DNA from: Vibrio qingdaonensis
GTDB taxonomy: Bacteria; Pseudomonadota; Gammaproteobacteria; Enterobacterales; Vibrionaceae
Length of the DNA: 64,000 bases
Direction: 5' to 3'
Assembly: GCF_026191675.1 (NCBI RefSeq)
Contig: NZ_JAKRRY010000011.1
Coordinates: 1 to 64,000, forward strand
The notes beneath the pieces are model-generated. The model made no database searches. It saw only the letters and a program-made list of their open reading frames with translations, and had not been told where the DNA came from. The stretch's first letter is position 1, and each line of letters begins with the position of its first letter. The translations under genes were made by a program, and so were the position numbers. This document shows, in pieces, positions 8,272-17,562 of the stretch.

Positions 8272-9546
8272 TTAGTAACCAAGTAATCTTGGAATAAATA
8301 AGACAATGTCAGGGAAGAACGCTATGGCAAATAACAGAACCAATTGACCAATTAAGAACGGCATTAGTTCCTTAGAGATACCTTCAATTTTTGCGCCTGT
8401 CACGGATGAGAGTACGAATAAACAAGCGCCTATTGGCGGTGTCATCAGCGAGATATTCAAAGCCAAGATGAATACGATACCAGCATGTAAAGGGTCCATG
8501 CCGATTTCTGCCGTTAGCGGCACCAAAATAGGGGCTAAAATCACCAGCATGACATTGATATCCATAATCATGCCAACCGTCAAAAGCAATGCAATGATCA
8601 GCGCCAAGATGACATTTGGGTTATCTGATAGCGCGATGAACATATCTGCGATCATTTGAGGGATTTGGTTAAAGCTCAACCACCAGCCAAGAATCGACGC
8701 CGAGCCAATTATCAGGTAGATAACCGCTGATATTTGCGACGTACGTACAATCATTTGAAATAAGGCATTAATGGTCAGGTTTCTATAAATAAACGTACCA
8801 ATAACGAGTGCATATGCCACCGCGATAGACGCCGCTTCCGTTGGGGTAACAATGCCAAACACAATGCCACCCAGAATGATAAGTGGCATCAACAAGGCTA
8901 AAGCAGAATTTTTAAAGTGGTCGAGTACTTCTTTAAGCGTGGCTCGCTCGCTCATTTTTGGTAAATTTTTTCGCTTACCCATGGATGCAATGATTGCCAT
9001 ACACACCAAGCAGACTAATATTCCCGGTAGGATCCCTGTAGCAAATAGGCCACCTATCGACACTCCCATGAGTGAACCGTAGACCACCATTAAGCCAGAT
9101 GGTGGAATGGTAGGCCCAATAATGGAACCTGCTGCGGTAACAGCACAGGCGTAGTCTTTGGTATAGCCTTGCTTGACCATCGCGGGCACCAATGTGCGCC
9201 CAAAGGCTGCAGCATCTGCTGTGGCGGAGCCCGTAATACCTGAAAAGAAAACCGATGCAACCATATTTGAATGTGCTAACCCGCCCCGAAAGTGCCCGAC
9301 TAAAGCCTCAGCTAAATACACTAAACGATTTGTGATGCCTGTATGATTCATTATTTCACCCGCGAGGATGAAAAATGGCATCGCTAGAAATGGGAATATA
9401 TTCAAACCATTAAATATTTTACTTGGTGCCAAAGAAGTAAAGTGTGCACCACCAACATCATACATTCCGGCTAACCCAGCAATACCGAGCGCGATTGCTA
9501 TGGGAGCACCAATTAACATAAGCCCTGCAAATATGAATCCAATCAT
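8272..9546 (-). CDS. dctM: TRAP transporter large permease subunit (DctM)
   Basis: 424 residues and strongly hydrophobic throughout, about 12 membrane spans. Family signatures include 'PFFILAGEIMNHTGI', 'TGSATADAAAFG' and 'GSIIGPTIPPSG' (about 95-150) and 'LMTPPIGACLFV' near residue 365. It forms the Na+-driven transport channel with DctQ. The ATGA overlap with dctQ (stop at 9543, start at 9546) indicates coupled translation. Confidence 0.93.
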   Translation of the reverse strand: MIGFIFAGLMLIGAPIAIALGIAGLAGMYDVGGAHFTSLAPSKIFNGLNIFPFLAMPFFILAGEIMNHTGITNRLVYLAEALVGHFRGGLAHSNMVASVFFSGITGSATADAAAFGRTLVPAMVKQGYTKDYACAVTAAGSIIGPTIPPSGLMVVYGSLMGVSIGGLFATGILPGILVCLVCMAIIASMGKRKNLPKMSERATLKEVLDHFKNSALALLMPLIILGGIVFGIVTPTEAASIAVAYALVIGTFIYRNLTINALFQMIVRTSQISAVIYLIIGSASILGWWLSFNQIPQMIADMFIALSDNPNVILALIIALLLTVGMIMDINVMLVILAPILVPLTAEIGMDPLHAGIVFILALNISLMTPPIGACLFVLSSVTGAKIEGISKELMPFLIGQLVLLFAIAFFPDIVLFIPRLLGY

Positions 9547-10076
9547 GACTGCTCTCCTTCAATGGCAACGATGTTTTGAGATAAACTCAATTTGAATGCG
9601 TACAAATCCTCTAACCAAACAAGAAAAGCTTGGAACCCTGATAGTGCAAATGTCACCGGGACCGCAGCGTAGGCATAGGACATTGGCATTGAAAATACAG
9701 TGGATAACTGACTGGCCCCTTTTTCTGCAAATGCGTAACCCAAATAGGCGATATAGCAAAAGAAAGCACACGTAATCGCACCGACAATTATTTTGATAAT
9801 ACGTTGCACTAAATCAGGAAAGCGTTTTGTCACAAACTCCAATCCCATATGCTCTCGACCTGCGGTACAGCATGGAACGGCCATCAAAATTGCCCATATC
9901 ATGATGTAACGAGCCATTTCTTCCACCCAGACAAGCTGAAGCTTTAAAATATAACGATCAAGAACGCCCAACCAAACATCAAGAATAAGTAATGTCGTCA
10001 ATATCCCGACGCACAGTTGATTGGCTTTATTCAACCGAAGCTTTGTTGTGGTAATTATATTATTGGGTAATGTCAT
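9543..10076 (-). CDS. dctQ: TRAP transporter small permease subunit (DctQ)
   Basis: 177 residues with four membrane spans and the DctQ pattern 'VWVEEMARYIMIWAILMAV' and 'CCTAGREHMGLEF' (about 50-80). It is the small partner of DctM and the first gene of the Q-M-P operon on the minus strand. The promoter must lie in 10077-10300; a TGTCA-N7-TGACA element at 10175-10191, about 100 bases upstream of the start, is a possible operator. Confidence 0.9.
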   Translation of the reverse strand: MTLPNNIITTTKLRLNKANQLCVGILTTLLILDVWLGVLDRYILKLQLVWVEEMARYIMIWAILMAVPCCTAGREHMGLEFVTKRFPDLVQRIIKIIVGAITCAFFCYIAYLGYAFAEKGASQLSTVFSMPMSYAYAAVPVTFALSGFQAFLVWLEDLYAFKLSLSQNIVAIEGEQS

Positions 10077-10660
10077 AAGCCCTATTCCTTTCCGTTGAAT
10101 ACAAACCTATAGAAAGATAAATCATCGAAATAATGCGTTTCCTCATCAGGTCATTGCACTCTACCTATTAAATTTGTCAGTAAAAATGACAGCGGTCACA
10201 AAAGAATAAAAGCATGATACTTTCAAACATAAATCAAGAAGTATCAAGGTAAGCACTTGAATTTAAAGCATTTAATCGCAACAAGCCAAATTCACGCAGT
10301 CACCAGAGAGTTAGAAAGTAACAAGTCACAATTAAAATAAAAATCAAAGAGTTACAAAACCACAACAACACCAATGATAAAAAGTAACATGTTTTTATTT
10401 GTAAAATTCAATAACAAAAATTTGATGTGAAGCATGTTTTAACGCTTCAATAACAGGAGGGGGTCAGAGAAGTACTGATGAAATACCCATACCATGTCTA
10501 TTACCGACATTAATCAGACGTGAGAACTAATATTAATGTTCAATGGTAGAAGCATGGCGTTAGAAACCATGCCTCATACGTTCATTCAGTAGAGATAGTG
10601 ATTCAATAGAGGTCGTGAATCAATAAAGACTGTTATTCAGCAATCGTCCGTCGCCTGCAT
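10077..10660. other. Intergenic region upstream of the TRAP operon
   Basis: 584 AT-rich bases without a convincing gene. Visible items: an inverted repeat TGTCA-N7-TGACA at 10175-10191 and a short hairpin GCATGG/CCATGC at 10552-10572. It probably holds the dctQ promoter and the end of the MscS-type gene. Confidence 0.55.
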
Positions 10661-11965
10661 TTACTTGAATTGACCAGGCCCTATTTGAGCAGCGTCATGA
10701 CTAGTAAAAGCTTGATATGGGCGTAGTCCAAAGTGAGGCATCATTGAATAAATATGGTCAAATAAATCAGCCTGAACGCCTTCATAAATAGCCCAATCAG
10801 TATTATTACAAAACGCGTAAACTTGAAGCGGAATACCTTGTGGCGTAGGCTGCAACTGGCGAACCATAATCAACATATATTGATGAATATCTTTGTTTAC
10901 TCGTAAATAGGCATTAATGTAAGCACGAAATAGACCCAGGTTCGTCATCCTACGTATATTTCCTATTCCATCGGCGCCATCCAACCCATCATTGTAATCG
11001 TTAATATCACGTGACTTTTCATAAATATACTGCCGCAAAATACGAATATTTTTCATTTCTTCGATCTCATTATCTGACATAAAACGAATCGAAGTGACAT
11101 CAACATTCAGCGAGCGTTCTATACGTCGCCCACCGGTATCTGACATTCCTTGCCAGTTAATAAACGCATTTTGCACTAACGCGTACGCAGGAAGCATCGT
11201 CACTGTATTATCAAAGTTGCGAACCTTAACGGTAGTCAACGAAATTTCTTCCACCGTGCCATTGGCACCATAGGCGTTCATTTGAATCCAGTCATTCAAG
11301 CTGATCATGCGATTTGCCGATAGCTGAATACCGGCAACAAACCCTAAGATCGTATCTTTGAAAACCAGCATGACGAAACCTGTTGCTACCCCCAATCCAG
11401 ACAAGAATATCACTGGGGATTCGTTCGCTAGCATCGACATTGAAACCACAATGCCGACAAAGAACGTAAACAATTTAGTCAGCTGAACAAAACTCTTTAT
11501 TGGCATTCGACGAGTAATACCTCTAAACGTCGCAATGTCATTGAGGACATCTAGAATAGAAAAAACAATCCAGACAATCATAAATAAAACCAAGATACCC
11601 AAAATGCGGTCAAACACACTCGCCAGCATATCGTAGTGACCCACAGCGATGGGAATCAACACGTCCAATACCATAATGGGTATCAGCAACGTTATTTTTC
11701 CCAGTAAGTCGTATTTGGTTAAACTGTCATTCAATGAGGGGTTGGTTTTTTGCAATACGTTTTTTACCGACCGTACTATTAAATGATGTATTACCAAATA
11801 AAAGATGGCCGATACGGCAAGGCTCGCCAATATAAACACTGAGGTCAACTCGATACCATATGGATCGCTATGAATACCCACCGCCGATAACTTTTGTGAA
11901 ATATAATTCCGAATATGATTATCTAACACGAACCCACCCTTAGTAATGCGCACAACGTTCAACAT
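10661..11965 (-). CDS. MscS-family mechanosensitive channel
   Basis: 434 residues. Membrane spans near 45-65, 90-110, 125-145 and 165-185 are followed by the MscS pore and beta domain ('GFVAGIQLSANRMISLNDWIQM' near 215-235, 'GTVEEISLTTVKVRNFDNTV' near 240-260) and a cytoplasmic cage. The 'FVAGIQLSANRMI' and the domain insert near 300-350 match the YbdG/MscM-like branch of about 415 residues. Such channels release ions under osmotic downshock. A GTG at 11929 preceded by AAGGGTGGG has a better ribosome-binding site than the ATG at 11965 and may be the true start. Confidence 0.85.
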   Translation of the reverse strand: MLNVVRITKGGFVLDNHIRNYISQKLSAVGIHSDPYGIELTSVFILASLAVSAIFYLVIHHLIVRSVKNVLQKTNPSLNDSLTKYDLLGKITLLIPIMVLDVLIPIAVGHYDMLASVFDRILGILVLFMIVWIVFSILDVLNDIATFRGITRRMPIKSFVQLTKLFTFFVGIVVSMSMLANESPVIFLSGLGVATGFVMLVFKDTILGFVAGIQLSANRMISLNDWIQMNAYGANGTVEEISLTTVKVRNFDNTVTMLPAYALVQNAFINWQGMSDTGGRRIERSLNVDVTSIRFMSDNEIEEMKNIRILRQYIYEKSRDINDYNDGLDGADGIGNIRRMTNLGLFRAYINAYLRVNKDIHQYMLIMVRQLQPTPQGIPLQVYAFCNNTDWAIYEGVQADLFDHIYSMMPHFGLRPYQAFTSHDAAQIGPGQFK

Positions 11966-12091
11966 TTAATTCTAAAAACCAGCCAATCATAACAGATACC
12001 AATAATTTACCCGATACCATTAGACCCTAGAATATAAGCCTTTATGCTTCGTTCATCTTTCGTAGGCCAATCCCAACACAGGCAACATCCA

Positions 12092-14413
12092 TTACTTACG
12101 CTGTGACTTTGCCTTCAACTGCTCAACAATACTAGAAGGAACAACAGTACTTAGTGTATTAAAACATTGCTCAGTAGCCGCTGCTATAGCGCCTTTCTGG
12201 TCATTTCTCGCTAAGACGTCGCACTGCGCATACAAGTGCTGGGGATTACCACTTAATCGATACGCTTTATTGAGAGCCTCTCCTGCAGCCAGTACATCCA
12301 CTGATTCAAGAGATAATCCGTAGACATACCAATACTGCGAATCATTACTGGCTTGCTCGGCAGCCCGTCGTAGGTATTTTCTTGCTTCGACATACTCTTT
12401 TTGTCTCAACAAAGTCAAACCCATGCTGTACGGCAAAACACTCGATTTAGGTTGCGCGACTATCCCCCGTTTTAGAGTGGCTACCGCTAGGCGTTCATCA
12501 CCTTGTCCTCGATACAAATCTGCCAAGTTGACATAACTATTTTCAAAGTAAGGCTCTATGTCTATCGCCCCCAAATAGTAGTTGATCGCCTTTTCTGTCT
12601 CACCAATATCACGATATACATTGCCGAGATTGGTTCGACCAAACCCTCTATCAGAATTGAATTCTTGAATAGCAATATAGTCATTCAATGGTTTATTTAG
12701 CGTCTGTTTTTGCGCAGGGTTGAATTCACGCCAGTAACGCACAAGTGCTCCTGCGGCTTCAGCGCGTACCGATAGCACAGGATCCGCTAACAAAGGATTA
12801 AGAATTTGCCATCGGTCTACACCGTTATACCCAGATGAGCCCGCAATCGCGCCAAGTCGGATCATTTCATTTTCATGTTTGACAGCGCGACCTAGTGCGA
12901 TAAGTGTGTTCTTACCACTATTACCGCTCATTCGTTCCAAAGAAGAGGCCCGAATAATGTTACTTAACGTCGCATCTTGAGCAACGTATGCCAATGCATC
13001 CGGTGCGGCTTGATGCCCTATCGTATCGGCATTAAAAGCAACAGAAAAATGCTGTTGATTCCGGTAACGTGAGGCTGGGAACCACTCCCCTATCTGCTCA
13101 TCAGCCCATTGGTCCGTTTTATCATCATGGCATTGCGTGCATACATTGTGCGTCTTAGTATGCTGACTTAAATCGGCTCTTGGAACATGCCAACTATGAT
13201 CTCGACGCGGGTCAACCTGCATGTAAGTGGTTTCCGGCATATGACAAGTCGTACATTGTGATGCTTCACTGTTTACTAAGTGGAAGGTGTGTTTTTCTGG
13301 CGTGTACTCTGCGGCACTGTGACACTGGCCACATACGGCTTCTTCTGGGATGGAGAGTCTGGCGCTATGGGGGTCATGGCAGTTGGTACATGTAACGCCT
13401 TTTTCTGCCATTGCAGATTGTAAGAAAGACCCATAAACATAGTCTTCGTCATAAATCTGTCCGTCTGAATAATAAAGTTCAGCAGAAATTAAACTAAGAC
13501 GGTACCGGTCAAAAAACGAGCCATTTACATGATCGCCACTTTCATTCAATTGTGTCCGACGACTGTGGCACTGCGCGCACGTTTGAAGCTGATTTGTCGC
13601 CACTATCTCTTTCGGCTGTAACGTTTTACTGCCTTGCTGGTAGACCCATTCTTTTACCGGTTTGGACAGATCACGATCAAACCCAAAATGCTTCGGAATT
13701 AACGTTTCTGGTGTCTTTCCTACGAGGTTCACCAACGTTATATGTTCACTCGCCGCGCCATGGCAGGCTTCGCATCCTACATTAACCTCCGACCAACTCG
13801 TGTTGTAGGTATTCGTCGCAGGTTCATAGTTCTTTTGTAGATTGGTGGAATGACAATCGGCACACATAAAGTTCCAATTCTGTCCGGCGTTCATCCAATA
13901 GAATTCGTCTGTTGGTGTCATATCTGGGTATAAGTGGAACCAGCGTTGCCCCCCTTGCGCTTTCGCTCTTGAATCCCAAGCAAAGGGGATAAGCTGTACA
14001 CGTCCATCAGCAAATTGCACCATATATTGCTGTAACGGCTCAAAGGCAAACGTATAGTGAATTTGATAGTCATGGAACTGGCCGTCGGGACCTTCAATGT
14101 TAACCCAAAACTCATCGCCCTTACGAAAAAAGCGGTTGCGCTTTCCTTGATGCTCGACTGTCTGGTCGTTAAAGTCTCCAAGTACACTCTCGTTATCGGC
14201 ATGCTTCATTGCCCTATCATGATGAGAGCCCTGCCATGCCTGCGTCGCTTGTTGGTGGCACTCGGCACACGACTCACTTCCTACAAACGTTGCTTGAAGC
14301 CCTGAAGGAGCAGGCTGCTGCGCCAAAATATTGGTCGACATCAATAACAATATAAGCCCAAACGTACTGACCATAAAACGGCTATCCAACACTTTACCAC
14401 CACACTTCTTCAT
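12092..14413 (-). CDS. Eight-heme c-type cytochrome with C-terminal HEAT/TPR-like region
   Basis: 773 residues. A signal peptide ends near residue 31. Eight CxxCH heme motifs follow: CAECH (49), CADCH (184), CEACH (214), CAQCH (279), CTNCH (342), CGQCH (361), CTTCH (387) and CTQCH (425). Residues from about 490 form a helical-repeat region, first HEAT-like ('LIALGRAVKHENEMIRLGAI'), then TPR-like (about 590-740). It is therefore a periplasmic electron-transfer protein with a protein-binding tail. It lies just beyond sulfatase 1. The tail resembles the TPR protein at 29871-30884, which suggests a role in the same system. ATG 14413 follows AAGGAAGG, a good ribosome-binding site. Confidence 0.88.
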   Translation of the reverse strand: MKKCGGKVLDSRFMVSTFGLILLLMSTNILAQQPAPSGLQATFVGSESCAECHQQATQAWQGSHHDRAMKHADNESVLGDFNDQTVEHQGKRNRFFRKGDEFWVNIEGPDGQFHDYQIHYTFAFEPLQQYMVQFADGRVQLIPFAWDSRAKAQGGQRWFHLYPDMTPTDEFYWMNAGQNWNFMCADCHSTNLQKNYEPATNTYNTSWSEVNVGCEACHGAASEHITLVNLVGKTPETLIPKHFGFDRDLSKPVKEWVYQQGSKTLQPKEIVATNQLQTCAQCHSRRTQLNESGDHVNGSFFDRYRLSLISAELYYSDGQIYDEDYVYGSFLQSAMAEKGVTCTNCHDPHSARLSIPEEAVCGQCHSAAEYTPEKHTFHLVNSEASQCTTCHMPETTYMQVDPRRDHSWHVPRADLSQHTKTHNVCTQCHDDKTDQWADEQIGEWFPASRYRNQQHFSVAFNADTIGHQAAPDALAYVAQDATLSNIIRASSLERMSGNSGKNTLIALGRAVKHENEMIRLGAIAGSSGYNGVDRWQILNPLLADPVLSVRAEAAGALVRYWREFNPAQKQTLNKPLNDYIAIQEFNSDRGFGRTNLGNVYRDIGETEKAINYYLGAIDIEPYFENSYVNLADLYRGQGDERLAVATLKRGIVAQPKSSVLPYSMGLTLLRQKEYVEARKYLRRAAEQASNDSQYWYVYGLSLESVDVLAAGEALNKAYRLSGNPQHLYAQCDVLARNDQKGAIAAATEQCFNTLSTVVPSSIVEQLKAKSQRK

Positions 14414-14556
14414 AACCTTCCTTGTTATCTATCGCGACGCATCACAGAAGGAACAAACGTAAATTTCTTTCACTCCTACGCTGAAAGATAGGACACTTTT
14501 TCTTTACTAGACAAGTCATTAACAGATTTTTAGCTGAAATGAATAGCTGAATCAAA

Positions 14557-14578
14557 AAAGAGCTCTATTGAGCTCTTT
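14557..14578 (-). terminator. Intrinsic terminator after sulfatase 1
   Basis: AAAGAGCTC (14557-14565) pairs with GAGCTCTTT (14570-14578) over a 4-base loop, followed on the minus strand by a T-run. It lies 25 bases past the sulfatase stop and separates it from the cytochrome gene. Confidence 0.85.
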
Positions 14579-14602
14579 CTATTCATAACACCCATCTACC
14601 CG

Positions 14603-16147
14603 TTATTTATTGGGCGATTCTTGTAGCTTGTCCATGACCTGATCCAAACTAAAGCTTGCCGCTTTTTGTCTAGGAGGGAATTCCTTAAAGGTTTGCAAAA
14701 ACTCTCCTACGTACGCCTGAGCAGGAACAAACATATAAGCGTGGTCAAGAAGCCAATCATAATAAGTATTTGAGGTTATATCCGCCGTCTCATAAGGATC
14801 CATGCGTAAATTAAACAACTTAGGTAAACGCAGTGTCACAAACGGTTCTGCCCATATTTTCATGGTGCCTGTAGCTCGCTGCTCCATAAACACGGCTTTC
14901 CAATGGTTATAACGCAGCGCCGCGAGATCGCCATCATCAGTGAAATAGAAAATTTCAGAACGGCGACCTTTCTCTTCTTCTCCGGTTAAATATGGTAAAA
15001 AGTTATAACCATCCAAATGGACTTTAAAGGTTTTATTGCCCGCTTGGTGTCCTTTCAGTAATTTCTCTTTGATTTGGTCATCACCTGCTGCCGCTAGGAA
15101 AGTCGGCATCCAGTCCATATGATGCATAATTTCGTTGGAAACAGTACCAGCTTCAATTTTGCCCGGCCAGCGAACCATTGCAGGCACACGATACGCCCCT
15201 TCCCAGTTGGTATTTTTTTCACCACGGAACGGCGTTGCGCCAGCATCTGGCCAAGAATTCATATGAGGGCCATTATCGGTTGAGTAAAAGACGATGGTGT
15301 TGTCTTTAATGCCTAAGTCATCCACTTGCTTAAGTAACTCGCCCACTTGGCTATCGTGCTCAACCATTGCATCGGCGTAATAACTGATGCCAGTTTTACC
15401 CAAGTTGTCTTCTTTTACATGGGTTCTAAAGTGCATTCGCGTCGCATTCCACCACACAAAGAATGGTTTATCGGCTTTTACCGCACGAGCCATAAAGTCT
15501 AAAGCAACCTCTAGTGTTTCTTCATCAACCGTTTCCATACGTTTGCGGGTCAAAGGTCCCGTATCTTCAATTTTTCCATCGGCGGATGATTTAATGACCC
15601 CACGAGGACCAAACTTCTTACGAAACTCAGGATCTTTCGGGTAATCAATATTTTCTGGCTCTTCCTCAGCATTCAAATGATAAAGATTGCCGAAAAATTC
15701 ATCAAATCCATGGGCCGTGGGCAAGAATTCATCTTTGTCGCCCAGATGGTTTTTCCCAAATTGCCCCGTCATGTACCCCATAGGTTTTAGTAGTTCGGCG
15801 ATGGTGGCATCTTCTGCCTGAAGACCAATGTCTGCACCGGGCAGGCCAACTTTACTCAACCCTGTTCTTAACACACTTTGACCAGTAATAAACGTTGAGC
15901 GACCTGCTGTACATGACTGTTCGGCGTAGTAATCGGTAAACATCATGCCTTCTTTAGCAATGCTATCAATATTCGGCGTTTTGTAGCCCATCAAACCAAA
16001 TGTATAGGCACTGACGTTCGACTGCCCAATATCATCACCCCATATTACTAGAATGTTTGGTTTGTCAGCGGCTATCGCGCTCGTCGCTCCCATCAGCGCC
16101 ATGGTAAGGACAGCCAAACGACGTTTTACACCATACTTCTGTATCAT
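14603..16147 (-). CDS. Exported type I sulfatase, Cys type (sulfatase 1)
   Basis: 514 residues. A signal peptide ends near residue 27 ('SAIAADKP'). Sulfatase signatures: 'NILVIWGDDIG' (metal Asp38-Asp39), 'SCTAGRSTFITG' with the formylglycine Cys79 in C-T-A-G-R, 'GQFGKNHLG' (about 128-136), and 'YSTDNGPH' (metal Asp-Asn near 280-290). It hydrolyses sulfate esters and needs a Cys-to-formylglycine change before export. The radical-SAM maturase at 31424 is the obvious partner. It is about half identical by eye to sulfatase 2 (32920-34497). The substrate is unknown. It is divergent from the RND adaptor at 16390. Confidence 0.93.
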   Translation of the reverse strand: MIQKYGVKRRLAVLTMALMGATSAIAADKPNILVIWGDDIGQSNVSAYTFGLMGYKTPNIDSIAKEGMMFTDYYAEQSCTAGRSTFITGQSVLRTGLSKVGLPGADIGLQAEDATIAELLKPMGYMTGQFGKNHLGDKDEFLPTAHGFDEFFGNLYHLNAEEEPENIDYPKDPEFRKKFGPRGVIKSSADGKIEDTGPLTRKRMETVDEETLEVALDFMARAVKADKPFFVWWNATRMHFRTHVKEDNLGKTGISYYADAMVEHDSQVGELLKQVDDLGIKDNTIVFYSTDNGPHMNSWPDAGATPFRGEKNTNWEGAYRVPAMVRWPGKIEAGTVSNEIMHHMDWMPTFLAAAGDDQIKEKLLKGHQAGNKTFKVHLDGYNFLPYLTGEEEKGRRSEIFYFTDDGDLAALRYNHWKAVFMEQRATGTMKIWAEPFVTLRLPKLFNLRMDPYETADITSNTYYDWLLDHAYMFVPAQAYVGEFLQTFKEFPPRQKAASFSLDQVMDKLQESPNK

Positions 16148-16389
16148 AGAAACCTCTATCCGTTATTGTTATGCATCCTGCAATACAACCTATAGCTCAT
16201 TTCTTATACAACCGCGAGTTATGGCATGATATACCAGCACAAATAACCATATAGCATGAGGTAACGTTTCTTATTACGTAACTTATTAACAAATATGGGT
16301 TATTACGCGCAAAATGAACCTGTTTTTTTTCCATCTTGATATAGACTTAATTGATAATTATCTAACTAATTACAAACAAAGGATTGTTT

Positions 16390-17550
16390 ATGTCTTACAT
16401 TCCAAGCGCCAAGCGTTTCGTTACTCGAGTCTCGGCCCTTTTTATACCTATTGTTATTCTTGTTGGGTGTGACACCGCCCCTCCCGCTCCAGAGGCGGTT
16501 AAACCAAGCGTAAAAGTACTCAAAGTCATTGTGAAAGAAATTACGCCAACCGAAGAGTTTGTTGGGCGTACAGAAGCCACGCAAGATATCCAAATTAAGG
16601 CAAAAATTCGTGGTAATTTACTTAAAACCAACTTTGAAGAAGGCAGTAACGTAGAAAAAGACCAACTGTTATTTGAAATTGACCCTGAGCAATACCAAGC
16701 GGCATTGAAAGCGGCGAAAGCCTTGGTTGCGCAATCTCGCGCCGCTTATGACACAGCGGTTAGAAACTTCAAGCGTGGTGAAGGGTTAATACAAGATAAG
16801 TACATTAGCCAATCCGATTACGACAATCTTTTATCGAAGAAGCTACAGACCGCCGCAGCGCTGCAAAGTGCTAACGCCGAATTAGACAACGCAAAATTAG
16901 AACTTGGCTACACCAAAATCTACGCGCCGTTTAGTGGACGAATTGGTCGTGCCGAAGTCTTTCTTGGTGACTTAATCATCCCCGATCAAACCGAGTTAGT
17001 GAATCTTGTACAGATGGAGCCAATTTGGGTCAACTTTCAGCTTCCTGAAAAAGTGCTAATTAACGCGCAACGCGCGCACAAGTCATCGACTTCAAATTAT
17101 AAAATCGAAGATCTCCCCATAAAACTGCGCTTTCCAGATGGCAGCATGTTTGATGAAGTCGGCATGATTGACTTTATTGATAACCGTGTTGATGCAAGTA
17201 CCGGCACGTTGGCTGTACGCGCTGAGCTTGCTAACAAAGAACATATCATCGTTCCCGGGCTTTATGTGACCGCGATTATTGAAGCACCTGCCGTTGAAGA
17301 AGTTATGCTGGTCCCTCAAAAAGCGGTGCAAGAAGATCAGCAAGGGCGATATATTCTTACCGTCGATAAAGACAGTATCGTTAAGCGCAAAAATGTTGAA
17401 CTCGGAAAACGCTATGGTATTGATTGGGAAGTAGAAAAAGGTCTAGAAAAAGGTGAACTCATCATTACTGAAGGCTTACAAAAAGCCAGAATAGGCGCCG
17501 AAGTCGAGCACGAAATGGACACCGTGCAACCGTTCTCTGAAGACAAGTAG
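16390..17550 (+). CDS. RND efflux periplasmic adaptor lipoprotein (AcrA type)
   Basis: 386 residues starting MSYIPSAKRF. The lipobox 'VILVGC' (Cys near 27) is followed by the 'EFVGRTEATQDIQIKAKIRG' lipoyl strand, a helical hairpin (about 95-155), 'TKIYAPFSGRIGR' and the barrel. AAGGA precedes ATG 16390; an upstream in-frame TTG at 16384 is less likely. It pairs with the pump 12 bases downstream. The pump operon interrupts the sulfatase-associated genes and points the other way from sulfatase 1, so it may be an insertion into the locus. Confidence 0.92.
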   Translation: MSYIPSAKRFVTRVSALFIPIVILVGCDTAPPAPEAVKPSVKVLKVIVKEITPTEEFVGRTEATQDIQIKAKIRGNLLKTNFEEGSNVEKDQLLFEIDPEQYQAALKAAKALVAQSRAAYDTAVRNFKRGEGLIQDKYISQSDYDNLLSKKLQTAAALQSANAELDNAKLELGYTKIYAPFSGRIGRAEVFLGDLIIPDQTELVNLVQMEPIWVNFQLPEKVLINAQRAHKSSTSNYKIEDLPIKLRFPDGSMFDEVGMIDFIDNRVDASTGTLAVRAELANKEHIIVPGLYVTAIIEAPAVEEVMLVPQKAVQEDQQGRYILTVDKDSIVKRKNVELGKRYGIDWEVEKGLEKGELIITEGLQKARIGAEVEHEMDTVQPFSEDK

Positions 17551-17562
17551 GAAGGCACCACT

